A DNA stretch of 64,000 nucleotides. Origin: G965230065 sp965230065 (GTDB lineage: Bacteria > Bacteroidota > Bacteroidia > Cytophagales > Cyclobacteriaceae). The notes under the pieces were generated by a model. It ran no database searches and was not told where the DNA came from. It was given only the letters and a program-made list of their open reading frames with translations. Below, piece after piece: positions 59,570-64,000 of this stretch (positions within the stretch are counted from its first letter, which is position 1; every line of letters starts with the position of its first letter). The position numbers were made by a program, and so were the translations under genes. The stretch lies in contig OZ245942.1 of the NCBI GenBank assembly GCA_965230065.1, forward strand, positions 4,154,001-4,218,000. Reading direction: 5' to 3'.

Positions 59570-60496
59570 ATGAGTTTACTTGTAGTTGGAACAGTTGCCT
59601 TTGATGCAATCGAGACACCTTTTGGAAAAGTTGATAAAATCATTGGCGGATCTGCCACCTATGTTGCCTTATCGGCTTCCTATTTTACAAAGAAAACAAA
59701 TATTGTGGCCGTAGTGGGGGAAGATTTTCCCGAATCTGATATTAAGAGTTTGCAAACACATGGCGTGAATACCGAGGGGTTGCAGGTGAGGCAGGGCGAA
59801 AAGTCTTTTTTCTGGTCAGGCCGCTACCACAACGATTTAAATTCCCGCGATACGTTGGTAACTGAGTTGAACGTACTGGCAGACTTTGACCCGGTAATCC
59901 CGGAAAGTTATCAAAACTGCGAATATTTGATGTTGGGAAACCTGGCCCCCGCAGTACAAAAAACCGTGCTACAAAGGCTGGAGAAGCGCCCTAAGTTGGT
60001 TGTTATGGATACCATGAACTTCTGGATGGAACCCCAGTTTAAGGATGACCTGATGGATATGATTTCACAGGTAGATGTACTTTCGGTAAATGATGAAGAA
60101 GCCAGGCAACTATCAGGGGAATATTCATTGGTAAAAGCAGCCAAAAAAATAATGGAAATGGGCCCTAAAATTTTGGTCGTGAAGAAAGGGGAACATGGGG
60201 CGTTACTTTTTGGCGAAGATCAGATATTTTTTGCTCCTGCTTTGCCCTTAGAAGATGTTTTTGATCCCACAGGTGCCGGGGATACTTTTGCCGGTGGTTT
60301 TGTGGGTTATCTGGCCAGCACGAATGATATTTCTTTTGATAACATGAAACGAGCTGTTATTTATGGTTCGGCAATGGCTTCTTTTTGTGTAGAAAAATTT
60401 GGGCCGGAGCGTATGATGAACCTTTCGGCAAATGAAATGGAAGAACGCGTACAGGAATTTATAGATCTGGTGCAGTTTGAAATCAGTTATTCATAA
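59570..60496 (+). CDS. PfkB-family sugar or nucleoside kinase
   Basis: The 308-residue protein has the N-terminal glycine-rich PfkB pattern IIGGSATYVALSASYF near 29-44 and the C-terminal signature DPTGAGDTFAGGF, whose Asp is the catalytic base. Substrate could be ribose, adenosine, fructose or similar; the sequence does not decide. Cytosolic. It is divergent from parA and followed by a repeat-rich hairpin. Confidence 0.92.
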   Translation: MSLLVVGTVAFDAIETPFGKVDKIIGGSATYVALSASYFTKKTNIVAVVGEDFPESDIKSLQTHGVNTEGLQVRQGEKSFFWSGRYHNDLNSRDTLVTELNVLADFDPVIPESYQNCEYLMLGNLAPAVQKTVLQRLEKRPKLVVMDTMNFWMEPQFKDDLMDMISQVDVLSVNDEEARQLSGEYSLVKAAKKIMEMGPKILVVKKGEHGALLFGEDQIFFAPALPLEDVFDPTGAGDTFAGGFVGYLASTNDISFDNMKRAVIYGSAMASFCVEKFGPERMMNLSANEMEERVQEFIDLVQFEISYS

Positions 60497-60509
60497 TTTT
60501 AGTAGTAGT

Positions 60510-60536
60510 AGCAGTAGGCTTTTACTGCCTACTGCT
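60510..60536. terminator. Hairpin after the PfkB gene
   Basis: AGCAGTAGGC (60510-60519) and GCCTACTGCT (60527-60536) form a perfect 10-bp stem over a 7-base loop. Flanking AGTAGTAGT and CACTACCTACT extend partial complementarity. No T run adjoins it, so it may be a repeat-derived element that also stops transcription. Confidence 0.55.
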
Positions 60537-60659
60537 TACTGCCACTACCTACTATATATTTCAAGGCGTAGAAACCTCCTTTACTGTCAGATGTAAAATA
60601 AAAATGCACTTGATTTTACCCTAACTTTTCTTAAATTACTAGGCCAGCCCGGAAATTAA

Positions 60660-61253
60660 ATGTACATGGCAACTACCAGAGAACTGATATATCATGAATC
60701 GACAGAGGAAATCAAAGCGTTGGAAGCGTATGTTTCTTCTTTGTTTGATCTGCTCAACCACGTGAATGATACGTTTCACTCGTTGGGCATTGGTAAGCTG
60801 GATGATATTCAGCAGTTGGAGTTGGCTATCGAGAACATAGATTTTGTAAAAGAATTGATTGTGGAAAAGGGATTTCATCATGTATTCCAGGATAGTGATT
60901 CTTTAAATGACAGTACATCCAAAAATTCAAAAAATGAGACTTTTGACCGGTTTGTAGCTGCTGTTGCACATTTTCATGATCATAAACCGGCAAAAGAGGT
61001 AGCCTGGGAGCTATTTCAATTGAAAAATGGTAAGCTGAGCGTGAATATCAAAGAGGTAGAAGCCAGAAAAGATCAGTTCAGGTATTACGTTACTGACACC
61101 TCGAAAAAAACCAAGGTAGAAGCTGTACAAAGGTTGATAGAGGCTTTGGAAGAAGCAGAGTCTTTGGATATAAAAGTGTTTGATGCCTTTACTTCCTCTG
61201 TTATTAAGAAAACCCGGAAGGGGTACGAAATTAAAGCCAACTCTTTAGAGTAA
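60660..61253 (+). CDS. Unrecognised 197-residue protein
   Basis: I do not recognise a family. Residues about 10-70 are helical, with a heptad-like pattern suggestive of a coiled coil. A Ser/Asn-rich spacer lies near 80-90. The second half has a short beta-like stretch (QLKNGKLSVNIKEVEARKD region, about 118-136) and a long charged helix (about 145-170). No signal peptide, membrane segment or catalytic motif is visible. The start could be either of two ATGs six bases apart. It stands alone between two palindromic spacers. Confidence 0.7.
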   Translation: MYMATTRELIYHESTEEIKALEAYVSSLFDLLNHVNDTFHSLGIGKLDDIQQLELAIENIDFVKELIVEKGFHHVFQDSDSLNDSTSKNSKNETFDRFVAAVAHFHDHKPAKEVAWELFQLKNGKLSVNIKEVEARKDQFRYYVTDTSKKTKVEAVQRLIEALEEAESLDIKVFDAFTSSVIKKTRKGYEIKANSLE

Positions 61254-61258
61254 ACTCT

Positions 61259-61352
61259 AAATCCTAATTCCAAATAAGCCATAAAACTCAAATTTGAATT
61301 TTCTAAACGTTTGGCTTTTTGAAATTTGAGAATTTAATATTGTTTAGGATTT
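61259..61352. repeat. AT-rich imperfect palindrome between convergent genes
   Basis: Two perfect 9-bp pairs are nested: AAATCCTAA (61259-61267) with TTAGGATTT (61344-61352), and CTCAAATTT (61287-61295) with AAATTTGAG (61322-61330). It fills the 111-base gap between the unknown protein and the oxoprolinase gene. It could terminate both or be a miniature element. Confidence 0.55.
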
Positions 61353-61364
61353 GATATTTAAGGT

Positions 61365-64000
61365 TTAGGGTTTACCAAACCCCCCTCCCCCTGGTGTTTT
61401 TATCACAATGCAATCCCCTGGCAACATTTCCTTTTTATCTATGCCCGATAGTGGCTCGTTTTCACCATTTTTCCTAATGACATGCTGCTCTCCCGGTTTT
61501 CCTGCTGCTCCACCTTCCAATCCATAAGGGGCATATTTTCGGTGTTGGGACAATAAAGTGAGGGAAACAGGTTCCTGAAATGTGATTTTCCGTACAATTC
61601 CATTTCCGCCATGCCATTGTCCTTTTCCCTCTGAATTTTTTCTGATTGAAAATTCATCCAGCCTAACCGGATACCGAAACTCAAAAATCTCAGGGTCGGT
61701 AATGCGGGTATTGGTCATGTGCTGGTGTACGGCATGGGCACCGTGAAACCCTTCTCCAGCACCGGTGCCACCCCCGATAGTTTCGTAATAACCAAATGTT
61801 TGATTGCCAAAAAGCAGGTTATTCATAGTACCCTGACTACAAGCTGCCATGTTCAGGGCCTTGAGCAGGGTATCAACCAAACGTTGACTGGTTTCGGTAT
61901 TGCCGCCCACCACAGCCGGACAACCCGAAAATTCTTCTGGAAAATGAGGGTTAAGTATGCCAGGGGGGAGGTGTAATTGAACAGCCTGCATCATACCTTC
62001 ATTGAGAGGTATATTTTGGTTTATTAATAGACGAAGTACATACATAAGTGCTGAGTTGACAATGGCGGGCGTTGCGTTGAGGTTACCTGGGTGTACCTTC
62101 CCGCTGTCGGTAAAGTCAAATGATATTTTCTGCCTTGTAACTTCAATTTTAACAGCAAGTGGAGTGTCATCATCTAAGTATTCCGTGGCAGGGTACGTAC
62201 CCTCCTTCATACTTTCCAAACTTTCTTGCAGGCATTGTTGGGCATGCTCTTTAATTGCCTGCATGTAATTTTGCACTGGCCTATGCCCAAAGTTCTCACA
62301 AAGCTGTGTTAATGAATTTACGCCCAGGCGGATGGCAGCCAATGCCCCGTTCAGGTCGGCAAGGTTTTCTTCCAAAGCCCGGGTAGGGTAGGGGGCTTGT
62401 GTCAGTATCTCTTTGATTTGCTCCCATTGTGGTACGCCTTCTTTTACCAGGTAGGTTGGATATATGACTACACCTTCTTCTGTCAGATTTGCAGCATCAG
62501 GTGGCATGGAACCTGGCCGTTTTCCGCCCACTTCCGCATGATGTGCCCGGTTGGCAACATAACCTGCCAAAACGTTTTCATTGGTAAAAACAGGGGCAAA
62601 AAGGGTAATATCCGGCAAATGCGAGCCCCCAAATGCCGGATGATTGGTAATAATTACATCATTGGGATGCAAAGGCAGCTTCGCTTTCACTGCCCGCACG
62701 CACATGCCCAAACTGCCCAAGTGTACGGGAATATGTGGGGCATTTACCACCAAATATCCGTCGGCATCCAGCAGGGCGCAGGAAAAGTCGAGACGCTCTT
62801 TTACATTTACTGAGAAAGAAACACGTTCCAGTAAGGCACCCATTTCTTCTGCAATGGCCGTAAACCGATTGGTAAAAAGCTCTAATTGAATTTCTTTGGA
62901 ATGAGTAATTGCTTCAGAAGTTGATACACTTTCTATTCTTTGTTTAAGAAGGGCATTATTGAATTCATCCAAAGAAAACGCCCAGCCCACATCAACACAT
63001 ACGGTGCAATGATTGCTCAGTATCAGGGCAGGCCCGTTAAGATGGGCACCCGGGGCTAGTGCTTCCCAAAAATATACCGGGATTTCTTTCCATTGTCCAT
63101 TTGCAAAACCCCGGGTTGTTTTCTTGGCCTCTGGAATATAACTGTCAGTTGAAGTTTTGGAGGGTTTTACCCCCGGTGGGGTAGATGACATGATGACTTT
63201 CAACGATTCCACTTCAATATCCCGGTTTTCCACCCAGTGCCCGAACAGGTTTTCATATTTATCCCGAAAGTCCTCAAGTACACTTTCGGTACCATGGTAA
63301 TCTATCTCCAATGCAGATTCCTGTCCCTGAAAGCGAAGGAATAGTTTGATAGCGCGTAATGTGATGTCCTTATCTTCAAAACCTTCTTCTTGTAATTGTC
63401 TGTATGCTTCTTTTTTCAGCCTTTCTATGGTTTCTTCCAAACCGGGTTTTGCCTGATGCCAGGAAGCCAGTACCTGCTGGTTGGCAAACCGCTCAACAAC
63501 CGCCTGTCCCATACCATAAGCAGACAGCAAGCCTGCGTCATAAGGAACAATTACTTTTTTCATATCCAAAAGCCGGGCTACCTGGCAGGCATGTTGCCCG
63601 CCGGCCCCGCCAAAAGCGAGCAGGGCATAATCTTTAGGGTCATATCCTTTTCTTACAGAAATTTTCCGGATGGCTTCGGCCATTTTTTCATTGGCAATGG
63701 CTACAAACCCTGAAAGTAGTTCTTCATCCTGATATGATTTTCCGGTTTTTTTGGAAATTTCTTTTTTGAGGTTATCCAGTGCAGCCTGTGCTTCTTCCTG
63801 GTAAATAGGTATCCCAAATTTGTCTTCGGTTATTCTGCCCAGCAGCAGGTTTACATCGGTAATGGCAAGAGCGCCCCCAAAACCATAACAGGCAGGGCCC
63901 GGCTGAGCTCCCGCACTTTCGGGGCCTACCGTAAGTTTATGCCCGTCAAAATAACAGAGGGAGCCTCCACCCGCAGCCACGGTTTCAATAGATATGGAAG
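61365..64000 (-). CDS. Fused hydantoinase/5-oxoprolinase, 3' part
   Basis: The frame is open to the window edge, so the start lies outside. The visible part is about 878 residues. The first 340 or so are the C-terminal part of the HyuA/OplaH ATP-dependent domain (AAGGGSLCYFDGHKL, LLAFGGAGGQHACQVARLL). From about residue 365 to the end is the HyuB domain (FSVNVKERLDFSCALLD, NHPAFGGSHLPDITLF, and the glycine-rich GGTGAGEGFHGAHAV region). Fusion of both halves in one chain is the layout of eukaryotic and many bacterial 5-oxoprolinases, which hydrolyse 5-oxoproline to glutamate with ATP. Hydantoin cleavage is an alternative. It ends just before the palindrome at 61.3 kb. Confidence 0.92.
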   Translation of the reverse strand, partial: SISIETVAAGGGSLCYFDGHKLTVGPESAGAQPGPACYGFGGALAITDVNLLLGRITEDKFGIPIYQEEAQAALDNLKKEISKKTGKSYQDEELLSGFVAIANEKMAEAIRKISVRKGYDPKDYALLAFGGAGGQHACQVARLLDMKKVIVPYDAGLLSAYGMGQAVVERFANQQVLASWHQAKPGLEETIERLKKEAYRQLQEEGFEDKDITLRAIKLFLRFQGQESALEIDYHGTESVLEDFRDKYENLFGHWVENRDIEVESLKVIMSSTPPGVKPSKTSTDSYIPEAKKTTRGFANGQWKEIPVYFWEALAPGAHLNGPALILSNHCTVCVDVGWAFSLDEFNNALLKQRIESVSTSEAITHSKEIQLELFTNRFTAIAEEMGALLERVSFSVNVKERLDFSCALLDADGYLVVNAPHIPVHLGSLGMCVRAVKAKLPLHPNDVIITNHPAFGGSHLPDITLFAPVFTNENVLAGYVANRAHHAEVGGKRPGSMPPDAANLTEEGVVIYPTYLVKEGVPQWEQIKEILTQAPYPTRALEENLADLNGALAAIRLGVNSLTQLCENFGHRPVQNYMQAIKEHAQQCLQESLESMKEGTYPATEYLDDDTPLAVKIEVTRQKISFDFTDSGKVHPGNLNATPAIVNSALMYVLRLLINQNIPLNEGMMQAVQLHLPPGILNPHFPEEFSGCPAVVGGNTETSQRLVDTLLKALNMAACSQGTMNNLLFGNQTFGYYETIGGGTGAGEGFHGAHAVHQHMTNTRITDPEIFEFRYPVRLDEFSIRKNSEGKGQWHGGNGIVRKITFQEPVSLTLLSQHRKYAPYGLEGGAAGKPGEQHVIRKNGENEPLSGIDKKEMLPGDCIVIKTPGGGGFGKP

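Noticed and set aside
1..64000. CRISPR arrays, tRNA or rRNA genes, insertion sequences, phage genes
   Set aside because: I looked for regularly spaced direct repeats, cloverleaf-like segments and transposase or integrase motifs and found none that I could support.

Overview
The window looks like a chromosomal segment of a Bacteroidota bacterium of the Cytophagales type, probably marine or otherwise exposed to sulfated polysaccharides. The evidence is family content: a parA-parB-DUF5683-dapB-lepB string, an Alternative Complex III (ACIII) operon joined to an aa3-type oxidase operon, a PorE-like TPR/beta-propeller/OmpA protein, a DUF2721 protein, several secreted sulfatases and DUF4038 glycosidases, and -7 promoter elements of the TAnnTTTG form. 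Nothing in it looks like an integrated phage, plasmid or CRISPR locus. I saw no tRNA or rRNA gene.

Layout. 1-1115 is the 3' part of htpG. 1.4-5.4 kb carries an unrecognised 422-residue protein, a small LapA-like membrane protein, gmhA and the yifB/comM ATPase. 5.4-11.2 kb, on the minus strand, is a secreted catabolic group: two sulfatases flanking a lipoprotein with a heme-associated sugar-dehydrogenase propeller, HEAT-like repeats and a cytochrome c domain. 11.4-15.7 kb holds a DUF445 protein, a LytS/LytTR two-component pair, a divergent NarL-type regulator whose phospho-acceptor Asp is replaced by Glu, and an esterase. 15.7-15.9 kb is a palindrome-dense repeat. 16.1-22.8 kb carries the PorE-like protein, a DUF4038 glycosidase, SixA, a cold-shock protein, DUF2721 and a VRR-NUC nuclease.

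23.0-39.6 kb is the respiratory core: actA-actB-actC-actD-actE-actF-coxB-coxA-ctaA-ctaB-two subunit III genes-subunit IV, a terminator, then SCO and DUF420. It should take electrons from menaquinol through ACIII to an aa3 oxidase and also supply heme A and copper assembly functions. Its ActA carries an extra N-terminal monoheme cytochrome domain.

39.6-48.5 kb is a second accessory or catabolic region: a four-helix protein, a Tat-exported enolase-superfamily enzyme, a HEAT-like protein, a third sulfatase, a fused and frameshifted remnant of a SWIM/SNF2 gene pair, a ceramidase-like lipoprotein, a DUF5060/DUF4038 glycosidase and a YdcF-like protein. 48.6-49.8 kb is infC-rpmI-rplT on the minus strand, with an ATT start for infC. 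50.0-54.2 kb has a VOC protein, a hydroxyacid dehydrogenase and a second heme-binding propeller lipoprotein. 54.3-59.4 kb is a lipoprotein followed by the lepB/dapB/DUF5683/parB/parA group. 59.6-64.0 kb has a PfkB kinase, an unknown protein and the 3' part of a fused hydantoinase/5-oxoprolinase gene running off the window.

The secreted enzymes (three sulfatases, two DUF4038 proteins, two cytochrome-linked dehydrogenases and the enolase-superfamily protein) fit breakdown of sulfated glycans with some sugars oxidised in the periplasm. An electron link from those cytochrome domains to the ACIII/oxidase chain is inference. No SusC/SusD pair is present. Function calls come from reading motifs by eye and remembered family features; no database search was run, and hand-counted positions of short sites may be off by a base.
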